Both the position numbers and the translations under genes were made by a program. The notes beneath the pieces are model-generated. The model worked only from the letters and a program-made list of their open reading frames with translations, made no database searches and was not told the origin of the DNA. A DNA stretch of 64,000 bases from positions 1 through 64,000 of the forward strand of contig JAEUNM010000001.1 in assembly GCA_016791105.1 (NCBI GenBank), given 5' to 3'. The DNA is from Rhodocyclaceae bacterium (GTDB lineage Bacteria > Pseudomonadota > Gammaproteobacteria > Burkholderiales > Rhodocyclaceae). Position 1 is the first letter of the stretch. Each line of letters begins with the position of its first letter. Of this stretch, positions 26,756 to 35,957 are shown piece by piece.

Positions 26756-28893
26756 GGCCGTTCTCCTTGTTTGTACTGCTCCTGCGCGGTGCAGGGCGGC
26801 AGGGTTTCGTATTGCGTGCTGCGCCAGGTGGCCGGGTCGGGCGCTTTGCCCGTCGCGGCGGCTGCCCATTTGGCGGCTTGCGCCAGCATTGCCGTCAAGG
26901 CTTGGCCACTGGCCCAGTCGGATGCCGATATATCCGCAGCCGCCAGCGCCAGTTCCGGCGGCATGGGTGTTTTGGCGCGCTCCCGCGCCGGCAGCCGCGC
27001 CATCGCCAAGCGGTAGTGGATGCGCGGCCCGCACTGCCGCAGCATGGCCTCTACCCGTGCCGCGCCGCCATGCAGAAAGTTGGGTGGCGCGGGTTGGTTT
27101 GTCTGGTGGCAGTTGCCGCAGTAAAGATAGAACAAGCCCGGTCCCGCTGCTGCGGGTGCCGCAGGCGGGGCGCGGACCACTGCCGCAGCCGGCGCCGATG
27201 GGGCGGCAGGCGGCGGGCGGGTTCCATCCAGGCGCGCGAGCAAATGTGCGATCAGCGCGCCGCCTTCGTAAATGCCTGCTTCGAACGGCCCCTGCGGTGC
27301 CGCCGCCAGTTCGGCCAGCGCGCGCTCGGCCGGCTCGAATTCCGGCCGCACCACGAATTGGGCGCTGGCCGGGGCCGGCGCACCGGCCGGCCAGTTTATT
27401 TCCAGTGCCGCGATGCGGCTACCGTCGGGCAGGCGCATCTCTTCGCCGGCCCGCAGCGGCGTGCCGTGCCAAATCCGGCCGCTGGCGCGCTGCGTGACTT
27501 CCACGGCCGGCAGATCGGCGTCACCCAGCGCGAACGATCCCAAGCTGAGGTCGCGCAGTTTACCCGTAGTCGCGGAAATGTCGATACGCGCCTTGAAAGA
27601 GGCGCCGGCCGCGGCTTCGCATTGCAGGTCGATCAAATTGCCCTCCGCCTTGCCGCGGCAGGCTGCGGCATAGGTGCGCGACGCACTGGCCGCGTCGGGC
27701 AGTGCCCGCAGCCGGCCTTGCAAGGCGGCGATGTCGCGCGCGGCCAGCATGTCTGCCAATACCGGCAGCACGCGCGCCGCCAGCGCCGTGCCGGCGGCCG
27801 GCCATGCTTCCCGCGCCGGGCGTGGCAGCAGGGGGTCGAGCGCGGCCGGCACGCCCGCAAGTATCTGGTCCGGGGGAAGCGCGGCGCTGTAGCCGGGCGC
27901 CAGCGGGTCGCGGTCGGGCAGGTCGGAATCGGGGATCAGCAGCCCGCCCGAGCGGGCGGCATAGGCATCGAATTCGGGCAGCACGGCGTGTTGCCAGCCG
28001 GCGCCGTCGGCGTGGCCGCGCCCGCCGCTCAGGCGGTAGCGCAGCGCGGCGCCGAACAGGGCGGCGCGGCAGCGCGGCGTGCGGCAAGCTTCGCGCCAAA
28101 GTTTTTGCGCCGCGGCGTACAGATTGGCGCGGCGGGCGGCGTCCTGGATGGCATTCGGAATATCCACGCCGGCCGCGGCCGGCAGCCCGTCGGCGTTGCC
28201 GCCGGCGGCCGCTATGCGCGCCGCGATGCGCGGATTGGCATCGGTTTCGTCCCATTGCGGGCGCGCAAAGATGGGGCCCTGGTTCTGGTGGCAGGCCACG
28301 CAGATCGCCCGCCGCGCCGGGCGGACGCGCGCCTGGGCGGCGGCGGCGTAGTTTTCGACCAATTGAAATTCGAAGCGCCCGGCGCGCGCGTTATAGCTCA
28401 GCACTTCGAGCAGGTCGCTCTGCGCCTGGTAGCCGATATACAGACGGTCGCGCGCGGCGTAGTCAGCCTTGGCGGATTCACCCGTTACCGCCAGCACGAT
28501 GCGCGGAGCGTGGAAATAGTTGGGCGCGGCGGCTTCGCGCTGCAGCGAGCGGCCGAGCGGTATGCGCACGATCTTGATGCAGCCGGCCGGACCCGTGCCG
28601 CAGCCCAGACGGCGCGCCAAATCTTCCACCAGCGCGCTGAACGGGTAGGGCAAGGACAGCTCCCCGCCGGCCGGCGCGGGGTATAGCGTGTCGAACAGGG
28701 ATAGGCCCACCGGCGCCAGTTCGCTGCCCGGAACCAGTGGTGAAACCGCCCATTGTGCGGCGTGGGCGCTGCCGGCTGCCGCCAGCAGCAGGGATAGCGC
28801 GGCGCGCGCGCGGCGCCCGCGCAAGCCACGCTCAGGCAGGCGCACGCGCGCGCTGCTGGGTGCCGGGCCAGCAAGGCTTGACCGTTTCGCCAT
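26752..28893 (-). CDS. Periplasmic diheme c-type cytochrome, 713 aa
   Basis: A cleavable-looking signal (AALSLLLAAAGSAHAAQ, near residue 45) is followed by a long mature protein with CVACH at 198-202, linked to the segment QNQGPIFARPQWDETDAN, and CGNCH at 592-596. The wide spacing between hemes and the lack of the HNGSVP motif make it different from its two downstream neighbours. It may be a distant member of the same superfamily or an electron-transfer partner. The ATG at 28893 overlaps the upstream gene by 62 bp; GTG at 28845 would reduce the overlap to 14 bp and leave a better-shaped signal peptide, so the start is uncertain. Confidence 0.75.
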   Translation of the reverse strand: MAKRSSLAGPAPSSARVRLPERGLRGRRARAALSLLLAAAGSAHAAQWAVSPLVPGSELAPVGLSLFDTLYPAPAGGELSLPYPFSALVEDLARRLGCGTGPAGCIKIVRIPLGRSLQREAAAPNYFHAPRIVLAVTGESAKADYAARDRLYIGYQAQSDLLEVLSYNARAGRFEFQLVENYAAAAQARVRPARRAICVACHQNQGPIFARPQWDETDANPRIAARIAAAGGNADGLPAAAGVDIPNAIQDAARRANLYAAAQKLWREACRTPRCRAALFGAALRYRLSGGRGHADGAGWQHAVLPEFDAYAARSGGLLIPDSDLPDRDPLAPGYSAALPPDQILAGVPAALDPLLPRPAREAWPAAGTALAARVLPVLADMLAARDIAALQGRLRALPDAASASRTYAAACRGKAEGNLIDLQCEAAAGASFKARIDISATTGKLRDLSLGSFALGDADLPAVEVTQRASGRIWHGTPLRAGEEMRLPDGSRIAALEINWPAGAPAPASAQFVVRPEFEPAERALAELAAAPQGPFEAGIYEGGALIAHLLARLDGTRPPPAAPSAPAAAVVRAPPAAPAAAGPGLFYLYCGNCHQTNQPAPPNFLHGGAARVEAMLRQCGPRIHYRLAMARLPARERAKTPMPPELALAAADISASDWASGQALTAMLAQAAKWAAAATGKAPDPATWRSTQYETLPPCTAQEQYKQGERP

Positions 28894-29767
28894 TTTTGTC
28901 GGTGATCGGCGGCACCTGACCGGTCTTGCGGAAGCCGTCGCCGTCGCGCTCGGCAATTTCGGCGTTGTAGAGCGTGAAATTGAGCAGGAATACGCGGTCC
29001 AGGTAAGCCCGTCCCAGGTAAAAGCCGGGCCGCACCATGCGGATTTCGTCGCGCACCTTGAAGCCGCGCCGGCTCGCCAGGTAATCCGGGCGCTCGCGAT
29101 AGCCGGGCAGATCGTCGCTGAAGTAATAGTCGATGATGACCGATTCACGGCGCGAATCGAGCAGGCTTTGGCCGCAATACAGCTTGGCCGGAAACATCAG
29201 CCAGGCATGTTTGCCGCCGGCGTCGAGCTGCGGCAGCGTGGCCGGGTCGCCGTCTATGAGCGGTTTGAGCAGCGACAAGTCGCTGATGCGGTTGCGCAGC
29301 ACGCCTTCGTCGCGATAGAACACCTTGCCCTGCCACAGCGTGGCGCCTATCAGTTCCAGCTTTTGCGTCTTGAGCTGAACCGCCAGACCGGGCAGGCCGC
29401 CGACAATTTCCGCCAGGCGCTTTTTGCCGCTCGTGCCGCGCGGAAAAAACAGCCCGCCGTCGAATACTCCGTCCGGTATCGCTCCCGGCGTGAGGCGGGC
29501 GTAAATCTGGTCCACCTGTTCCTGCGTGTAGTGGGCGATGTTTTTCGGCGTCAGTTGCGACAATTCGGCCGGCGTGAGCGGATAGCGGTATTCGACTTCG
29601 GCCAGATCGGGTTTGGCCGAATATTCCGCACCCGCTTCGATAAATTTGAGGTCGGGCGGCGGGTGCAGCTTGGAATCTATCCAGTCGCAGCCGGGTAAGA
29701 GTGCCAGTAGCGCCGCGCAGGCGGCTGCCATGCTCAGTTTGCCGGGCGCAATTCGGTTGGTGTTCAT
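28832..29767 (-). CDS. Lipoprotein of the cytochrome operon
   Basis: The 311-aa product has a lipoprotein signal peptide with lipobox LLPGC (Cys about 27) and no CxxCH motif. Features include YRYPLTPAELSQLTPKNIAHY, GLFFPRGTSGKKRLAE and RVFLLNFTLYN near the end. I do not recognise a domain. Its position between two secreted cytochromes with a 2-bp gap suggests an outer-membrane or inner-membrane anchored subunit that holds the cytochromes together. The frame is open upstream to 30157, but that part lies inside the preceding gene. Confidence 0.8.
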   Translation of the reverse strand: MNTNRIAPGKLSMAAACAALLALLPGCDWIDSKLHPPPDLKFIEAGAEYSAKPDLAEVEYRYPLTPAELSQLTPKNIAHYTQEQVDQIYARLTPGAIPDGVFDGGLFFPRGTSGKKRLAEIVGGLPGLAVQLKTQKLELIGATLWQGKVFYRDEGVLRNRISDLSLLKPLIDGDPATLPQLDAGGKHAWLMFPAKLYCGQSLLDSRRESVIIDYYFSDDLPGYRERPDYLASRRGFKVRDEIRMVRPGFYLGRAYLDRVFLLNFTLYNAEIAERDGDGFRKTGQVPPITDKNGETVKPCWPGTQQRARAPA

Positions 29768-29769
29768 GG

Positions 29770-32310
29770 CTACAGGGTGGCCAGGAAGGCGATGAGGGCG
29801 TTCTTGTCGGCTTCCGGCAAACTTTCGCCGAAACGGTGGCCGTCGTTTTCGACCTCGGCGAGGCAGGAACTGTACATGCGCAGCAATTCGGGCTGTTTTT
29901 TCGCGGCGTCCACCAGTACCGACGGATCGGCCAGCACCGCATCGGTCAGCCCGGCAAGTACTTCCGTGGCGCGCTTGGCTTCGTCCATGCCCAGGCGCGG
30001 CGCGAGCCGGGTGGTGACGCTCATGGGGCGCAATTTTGCTTCGATCAAATCCTGCATGAACTGTTTGTGCTGGAAATTGCCCAGGGCGCCGGCATTGGTG
30101 CCGGCCGGAATGACCAGCGTAAAGCCGAGCACACGCTTTTCTTCCGCGCCGTCCCACAGGCGCGGCCCCACGTCTATGCGTATCGGCTCATTGAATTTGG
30201 TGATTTTCGGCACGCGCGTTTTGGGGTTCAGCAATTCGCGCATCGATTCCACGTATAGCTTGTAACGCCCTTCCACGCTGGGGTCGTAGGGCCAGCAGGC
30301 CGGCTGGTTCTGCGCCGGCAGCAACTGGCCGTCTGCATCGACGTAGCGATCGCGCCGGAAATCGTTTTTCGCGTCGGCAGGCTTTCCGCACAGTTCGGGG
30401 CCGAGCGCGTTGTTGTGCATGAAGGGCGCGTGCGCCCACAAGGACAGCAGCGAAATGTTGCGGTAATAGCCGCGGCCGCCGTCGGCCGGTTCTTTGAGAT
30501 TGGCGTCGGGCGGGCGCGCGCGCAGGCTTTCCGAGCCGAATTCCTGCCAGACGTGGCCGGCCATGTGGTTGGAGTGGAGCGCCCGGCAGCGGAAGGTGCC
30601 CACTTCGGATACCGGCGTGGCGACGTCGTTGCCGAGAAAATCGGCGCGCAGGCCGGGCGCGGCCTCTTCGCGGAAACTGCGGTTGGCGAATGGTCCGCCG
30701 GTGGCTTCCGGAATGCTGGAATGGCAGCGTGCGCAATTTTCGGCGAACAGCAGGCGGCCGCGCTCCACCGCGCCCGGCCCGAATTCCTTCTCGAGATCAG
30801 CCACCAGGTTTTCATAGCCGTAACGCGCTTTCGGGTCGGCCTGCTGCAGGCGGCGGGCGCGTGCCTGATATAGATCGGTGGCGTAATTGTCGCCCGACAG
30901 CAGAAAGTCCTGCACATTGCCGATGCGATCCTCGATGGCGCGGAAGTTCGCGCAGTCGCGCCGGCACTGGCCGATATCCACCGGCGTCTGGCCGTAATTG
31001 CGCGCCTGCGGATCGATCTGGCGCAGGTCGGTGAGGTGGTTGGCCCAGCACTGCGCGGCACAGGAACCGATGTTGATATACACGCGCTGCAAGGCCTCGG
31101 CAAAACCTATGCTGTCCTCGCCGCCTTTCAGAATGTGGTGAATTTTTTCGCCCGTCATGGCGCTTTTTTTCCAGCACTTGCCGTCCCTGCCGGGCTCGCA
31201 CCAGCAGGTTTTTTCATCTTCGCCGGCCGGGCAGGCGGCCTGACGGCGCCACTTGGTCACGTCCTCGTCGGTAAATAGCGGGCGCTGCGCCAGATTGACC
31301 AGCGCATTGATGGTGCCGGGGTTATTCACCTGGTCGGTCGGTACCGCCGACGTATCCGTGGTGCCGGGCCGCGCGTGCGCGAACACCTGCCATTCGAGGC
31401 TATTGGTGGGCATGCCGGAGGCCAGAATTTCCGACATGCGCAAATACTGGTTGCCGACGCCCAACTTGATGTTGTCCCACTGCGGGTGTGCCGTGTCGGC
31501 CGGCGGGTTGAGCGGATCGAAGCCGATGTGGCAGGCGCCGCAGGACATGCCGATCAGGAAGGGCGGTTCCACGCTGCCGTCACGCAGGCGGCTGATGCGG
31601 TAATCCGCGCTGTCGGCCGGATTGTCCGACAAGGGCTTGCGATAGCCTTCCCAACTGGCCGGGCTGCCGTTCAGCTGTTTCCAGCGCGCCGCGGAAAAGC
31701 GCGGATTGGGAAATTTGCGCAGCCCCAGCGCGCCGGTGGAGGTGCCGAAAGCGAGGTCGCAGGCGGCCTGGCGTTGCGCCACGGCGCCGGCCGCCGTTTC
31801 GCCGCTGGCCGCAACCTCCTTGAAATCGCAGGCCGGGTCGCGGTAGCCGTCCTTGCCGACGAATTTGAGCAATTCGTCGTCGCCCGGGCACCACTGGAAG
31901 CCATAGGTTTCGTCCAGGTTTTGCGCCGGGCAGCCGGCGTCGCCGGGGGTGCAGCAACTGGGGTCGTTGATGATGCCCCAGGCCTGGAAGCGGTCGCCCG
32001 CAGCCTGGGCATTGAGCACGCGGTACCAGTCCGGCGTGACGCCTATGCGTTGCGGAAAGATATAGGCGTGGAAATAGGCGTTGCCGGCGGTCGCCTTGTA
32101 CCAGATTTCGCGCCCGGCCTGGGCCGATGCGTCGAGCGCGCCGGCGGCGTCGTAAAAGGCGGCTTCGGTGCGCGGCGCGGCAGCCGCGGCCGGCGGCTGC
32201 GCGGCCGGGACTGCTGCGGCTGCCGGGGCGGCGGGTTCGCCCTGCATGACGGCGTAGGCGGCCATGCCTCCCGCGAATGTGAGCGCCAGCAGTGTGAGGG
32301 CGCGCTTCAT
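29770..32310 (-). CDS. Large secreted diheme c-type cytochrome, 846 aa, first gene of operon
   Basis: The ATG follows GGAG at a proper distance. A signal peptide or anchor (TLLALTFAGGMAAYAVM) is followed by an Ala/Pro-rich linker. The heme motifs are CGACH at 257-261 and CARCH at 526-530, the second within RGRLLFAENCARCHSS. The segment GYYRNISLLSLWAHAPFMHN resembles the HNGSVP region of the diheme enzymes downstream and of RoxA-type rubber oxygenases. Extra cysteines (SCCTPGDAGC, CWCEPGRDGKC) suggest structural disulfides. It leads an operon of about 11 kb on the minus strand and is divergent from the secretion operon across a 283-bp gap. Confidence 0.85.
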   Translation of the reverse strand: MKRALTLLALTFAGGMAAYAVMQGEPAAPAAAAVPAAQPPAAAAAPRTEAAFYDAAGALDASAQAGREIWYKATAGNAYFHAYIFPQRIGVTPDWYRVLNAQAAGDRFQAWGIINDPSCCTPGDAGCPAQNLDETYGFQWCPGDDELLKFVGKDGYRDPACDFKEVAASGETAAGAVAQRQAACDLAFGTSTGALGLRKFPNPRFSAARWKQLNGSPASWEGYRKPLSDNPADSADYRISRLRDGSVEPPFLIGMSCGACHIGFDPLNPPADTAHPQWDNIKLGVGNQYLRMSEILASGMPTNSLEWQVFAHARPGTTDTSAVPTDQVNNPGTINALVNLAQRPLFTDEDVTKWRRQAACPAGEDEKTCWCEPGRDGKCWKKSAMTGEKIHHILKGGEDSIGFAEALQRVYINIGSCAAQCWANHLTDLRQIDPQARNYGQTPVDIGQCRRDCANFRAIEDRIGNVQDFLLSGDNYATDLYQARARRLQQADPKARYGYENLVADLEKEFGPGAVERGRLLFAENCARCHSSIPEATGGPFANRSFREEAAPGLRADFLGNDVATPVSEVGTFRCRALHSNHMAGHVWQEFGSESLRARPPDANLKEPADGGRGYYRNISLLSLWAHAPFMHNNALGPELCGKPADAKNDFRRDRYVDADGQLLPAQNQPACWPYDPSVEGRYKLYVESMRELLNPKTRVPKITKFNEPIRIDVGPRLWDGAEEKRVLGFTLVIPAGTNAGALGNFQHKQFMQDLIEAKLRPMSVTTRLAPRLGMDEAKRATEVLAGLTDAVLADPSVLVDAAKKQPELLRMYSSCLAEVENDGHRFGESLPEADKNALIAFLATL

Positions 32311-32593
32311 GCGTATCTCCGGTAGGTGGCGGGCGACATCCGGCTGAATTGCGCTTGATGCAGGCCGGAAATGCCCGCGCCAAAGCGGGCGGCTACGGGC
32401 GCAGCCAGCTTGTTGTATAGCACAACGCGGCCCGCCACAAATTTAACGCGCCGCCGCGCCGCCGGGCGGCGGCGCACGGTGCGCCAACTATGGCCGAGCC
32501 GGGGCGGCGTGCCATGCCGTATCATTGCCGGTTGCGCACGCGCCCCGGCGGCAGATCAGGGCGCGCCTGTAAATTTTGTAAAACGAATCGCTC

Positions 32594-33028
32594 ATGCCCA
32601 TTAATGCGACTTTGGCGCCGCGCCCTGCGGTGCGCGGTTTCACTTTGCTCGAACTGCTGGTGGTGATGGTCATCATCGGACTGCTGGCGGGTTATGTCGG
32701 GCCGCGGTTTTTCGCGCAGATCGGCAAATCCGAAGTAAAAGCCGCGCGCGCCCAGCTCGACGGGCTGGAAAAGGCGCTCGATACCTACCGCCTGGATACC
32801 GGACACTATCCCAGCAGCGAACAGGGCTTGAAAGCGCTGAATGAGCGGCCGGCCAACGAACCCAAGTGGGAAGGCCCCTACCTCAAAAAAGCCGTGCCGC
32901 CCGACCCCTGGGGCCGGCCCTATGTGTATCGTTCGCCCGGCGAGCACGGCGAATACGATCTTGCTTCATACGGCAAGGATGGGCAGCCCGGCGGCGAAGG
33001 TGAGGCCGCCGACATCACCAGTTGGTAG
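32594..33028 (+). CDS. gspG: Type II secretion major pseudopilin GspG
   Basis: The 144-aa protein has the prepilin cleavage site RG/FTLLELLVVMVIIGLLAG and the characteristic GspG C-terminus: GHYPSSEQGLKAL, then KKAVPPDPWGRPYVY and the calcium-site region YDLASYGKDGQPGGEG. It should be processed by a prepilin peptidase encoded elsewhere and form the pseudopilus. It opens a plus-strand operon of ten genes. The ribosome binding site is weak. Confidence 0.95.
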   Translation: MPINATLAPRPAVRGFTLLELLVVMVIIGLLAGYVGPRFFAQIGKSEVKAARAQLDGLEKALDTYRLDTGHYPSSEQGLKALNERPANEPKWEGPYLKKAVPPDPWGRPYVYRSPGEHGEYDLASYGKDGQPGGEGEAADITSW

Positions 33029-33114
33029 GCCAGGCAAATTCCGGATCAGCCTTTCATGCGGCACTTTTTGCTCAGGTCGCGGTGCCTGCACACAACTGCG
33101 CGACAAATCCGGCC

Positions 33115-34302
33115 ATGCTGTTTCAAATAAAAGGCATGCAGGCCGGCGGCCAGGTGGCGGAAATTGCCATCGAGGCGCCGGATGAAGCCGCCGCCCGCGC
33201 CCAGGCCGCCGCGGGCGGGCTGGTGGTGCTGTCGGCGCGGCGCGGGCGCGCGCTGGATCTGGCCGGCTCGCGGCGCGCGCGCTTTCCGCTGCTGCTGTTC
33301 GGCGAGCAATTGCTGGCGCTACTGGCGGCCGGCATACCACTCATCGAAGCCATCGAAACCCTGGCCGAAAAAGAACAGCGCGACGCCATGCGCGCGGTGC
33401 TCATGGCGGTGCGCCAGTCCTTGCGCAACGGTTTGCCGCTGTCGGCCGCCGCAGCGGCGCAGCCGGCGGCATTTCCGCCGCTGTTCGTGGCCATGCTGCG
33501 GGCGGCGGAACGCACCAGCGACATCGAACAGGCGATACGCCGTTACGTCGATTACCGCAAACAGATGGAAGCCCTGCGCGCGCGCCTGGTGGCGGCGGCC
33601 ACTTACCCCATGTTGCTCCTGATCGTCGGCAGCCTGGTGGTGCTATTCCTGCTGGCCTATGTGGTGCCGCGCTTTTCGCAGGTATATACCGACCTGGCGC
33701 GCGATCTGCCGTTTGCTTCGCGCTGGCTGCTGGCCTGGGGCGAATTCGTGTCGCAGCATTTCGTCTGGGTGGCCGGCGCTTTTGCGCTCGCCGTGGCCGG
33801 ACTATGGACTGCGCTACAACGCCCGCAACTGCGGCTCGCCCTGAGCGCCGCGGCCTGGGCCACGCCCTGGCTGGGCGAACAGTTGCGCATGTTGCAGCTC
33901 GCCCGCCTCTACCGCACCGTGGGCATGCTGCTGCGCGGCGGTCTGCCGCTGGTGCAGGCGCTCGAAATGGTGGACGATCTGCTCGCCGCCGGCCTGCGTC
34001 TGCGGCTTTTGAGCGCCGTTACCGCCGTGCGCGAAGGCGGCCGCCTGTCCGACGCGCTGGCGCGCTATCAGCTTGGCACGCCGGTCGCGCTGCGCATGCT
34101 GCGGGTAGGCGAGCGCGCCGGCAATCTGGGCGAAATGCTGGAACGCGCGGCCGATTTTCACGACGAGGAAATCGCCCGCAACGTCGATTGGCTTACCCGG
34201 CTGGTCGGCCCGCTGCTCATGCTGGCCATGGGGGTGGCGATCGGGTTGGTGGTGGTATTGATGTATCTGCCCATATTCCAGCTCGCGGAAAGTCTGCAAT
34301 GA
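33115..34302 (+). CDS. gspF: Type II secretion inner-membrane platform protein GspF
   Basis: The ATG at 33115 gives 395 aa in the usual GspF/PilC layout: two repeated T2SSF domains (about 65-190 and 265-390) and three hydrophobic segments (LLLIVGSLVVLFLLAYVV, VAGAFALAVAGLW, LLMLAMGVAIGLVVVLMYL). The motif FGEQLLALLAAGIPLIEAIE is typical. It anchors the assembly ATPase to the inner membrane. The stop overlaps the gspE start (ATGA). Confidence 0.95.
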   Translation: MLFQIKGMQAGGQVAEIAIEAPDEAAARAQAAAGGLVVLSARRGRALDLAGSRRARFPLLLFGEQLLALLAAGIPLIEAIETLAEKEQRDAMRAVLMAVRQSLRNGLPLSAAAAAQPAAFPPLFVAMLRAAERTSDIEQAIRRYVDYRKQMEALRARLVAAATYPMLLLIVGSLVVLFLLAYVVPRFSQVYTDLARDLPFASRWLLAWGEFVSQHFVWVAGAFALAVAGLWTALQRPQLRLALSAAAWATPWLGEQLRMLQLARLYRTVGMLLRGGLPLVQALEMVDDLLAAGLRLRLLSAVTAVREGGRLSDALARYQLGTPVALRMLRVGERAGNLGEMLERAADFHDEEIARNVDWLTRLVGPLLMLAMGVAIGLVVVLMYLPIFQLAESLQ

Positions 34303-35957
34303 ACGCCCCCGCCGCGCTGCCTTTCTCGACCGAACAGATCGCCGCTGCGCGCGCCGGTCGCGCCCGCCACTGGCTGGCCGCGCTGGCCGACATCGAGCCG
34401 GACGCCGAACTGCGCCTGGCGCGCCTGGCCGCCGCGGCGCGCATGCAGCCGGTGGGACGCGATGCGCTGCGCGAACTGAAGCCGGATTTCGACTGCGTGA
34501 GCCTGTCCGACGCCATCACGCGGCACGTTCTGGTGGCTTGGGCGGGCGAGGCGCGCGTGGCGGTGGTGGCGGATCCATTTGATGCCGATCTGGCGGCCTG
34601 GCTGGACGTGCATTTGCGCGTTGCGGCGGAACGCTGGCTGGCCGACCCGGATGAACTGGCGGCCTGCCTGCACAAGCACGAAGAAGGCCAGCGCGCGCTG
34701 GCCAGCCTGGTGGGTGAGGCGGTGGGCGGGCTGGCTGGCGCGGCGGCAGAAGAAATCAGTTTCGAACGCATCAGCCAGGACGCCAGCCCGGTCGTGCGTC
34801 TGGTCAATTCCACGCTGTACGACGCGCTGCGCCAGGGCGCCAGCGACATCCATCTGGAATCGGTGCCGGGCGGCATGCACATCAAGTATCGGCTGGACGG
34901 CGTGCTGGTGCGCATGGGCGCGGTGCAGGGCGCGGACATGGCGGAACAGGTGGTATCGCGCGTGAAAGTGCTGTCGGAACTGGATATCGCCGAGCGTCGC
35001 GTGCCGCAGGATGGGCGTTTCCGCGTCAAGGCGGGCGGGCGCGACATCGACCTGCGCGTATCTGTCATGCCCAGCATACATGGCGAAGATGCCGTGCTGC
35101 GGGTGCTCGACAAAGAGCACCTGACGCGCGAAATGGCCGGCCTCACGCTGGAAACCCTGGGTTTCGACGCCCTGTCGCAGAGCGCGCTGCGGCGCCTGGC
35201 GGCCGAACCGCACGGCATGCTGCTGGTGACCGGCCCCACCGGCAGCGGCAAAACCACCACGCTGTACGCCACGCTGCTCGAAATCAATAATGGCGAAGAC
35301 AAAATCATCACCATCGAAGACCCGGTCGAATACCAGTTGCCCGGCGTGTTGCAAATTCCGGTCAATGAAAAAAAGGGACTGACTTTCGCGCGCGGCCTGC
35401 GCTCCATCCTGCGCCACGATCCGGACAAAATCATGGTGGGCGAAATTCGCGATGCGGATACCGCGGAAATTGCCGTACAGGCCGCGCTGACCGGCCACCT
35501 GGTGTTCACCACCGTGCATGCCAACAACGTGTTCGACGTGATCGGCCGCTTTACGCACATGCGCGTCGACCCCTACAGTTTCGTCGCGGCGCTCAATGGC
35601 GTGGTGGCGCAGCGCCTGATACGGCTCAATTGCCCGGCCTGCAGCGTGGAGGTCGAAGCGCCGGCCGAACTGGTCGCGCAGTTGAGTGCTGCGGCCGGCG
35701 GCGCGCCGAGTTGTCGCGAAGGGCAGGGCTGCGGGCATTGCCGCGGCACCGGCTTGCGTGGGCGCCGCGCCATCGCCGAAGTGTTGAATCTGGATGACGA
35801 ATTGCGCGAACTGATCGCCACCCGCGCCCCCGTGCGCAGCCTCAAACAAGCGGCGCAGGCGCGCGGTTTCGTGCCGCTGCGCGATGCCGGCCTGGCGGCG
35901 GCGGCGCGCGGCGATACCAGCATCAAGGAATTATTGCGTGTCACTTCCTTGGGCTGA
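34299..35957 (+). CDS. gspE: Type II secretion assembly ATPase GspE
   Basis: The 552-aa hexameric ATPase has the GspE N-terminal domain, ASDIHLE, Walker A GPTGSGKTTT at about 312, an Asp box (ITIEDPVEYQLPG), Walker B (KIMVGEIRDADTAEIA) and the His box (GHLVFTTVHANN). A CxxC pair (CPAC and CGHC) near 447-480 forms the zinc site. It powers pseudopilus growth. The start overlaps the gspF stop, and the frame upstream of it is a shadow of gspF. Confidence 0.96.
   Translation: MNAPAALPFSTEQIAAARAGRARHWLAALADIEPDAELRLARLAAAARMQPVGRDALRELKPDFDCVSLSDAITRHVLVAWAGEARVAVVADPFDADLAAWLDVHLRVAAERWLADPDELAACLHKHEEGQRALASLVGEAVGGLAGAAAEEISFERISQDASPVVRLVNSTLYDALRQGASDIHLESVPGGMHIKYRLDGVLVRMGAVQGADMAEQVVSRVKVLSELDIAERRVPQDGRFRVKAGGRDIDLRVSVMPSIHGEDAVLRVLDKEHLTREMAGLTLETLGFDALSQSALRRLAAEPHGMLLVTGPTGSGKTTTLYATLLEINNGEDKIITIEDPVEYQLPGVLQIPVNEKKGLTFARGLRSILRHDPDKIMVGEIRDADTAEIAVQAALTGHLVFTTVHANNVFDVIGRFTHMRVDPYSFVAALNGVVAQRLIRLNCPACSVEVEAPAELVAQLSAAAGGAPSCREGQGCGHCRGTGLRGRRAIAEVLNLDDELRELIATRAPVRSLKQAAQARGFVPLRDAGLAAAARGDTSIKELLRVTSLG

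Noticed and set aside
23676-28686. Long plus-strand ORFs (534 and 639 codons) opposite the cytochrome genes
   Set aside because: The heme motifs and operon spacing are on the minus strand. The plus-strand translations are low-complexity shadows.
30952-31080. Possible third heme site (CAAQC) in the 846-aa cytochrome
   Set aside because: No His follows the second Cys and the spacing is CxxxC, so it is not a c-type heme motif. It may form a disulfide.
34158-35849. 563-codon ORF antisense to gspE (and a 447-codon one in another frame)
   Set aside because: gspE is unmistakable on the plus strand. The antisense translation is His/Gln/Arg-rich shadow without domains.
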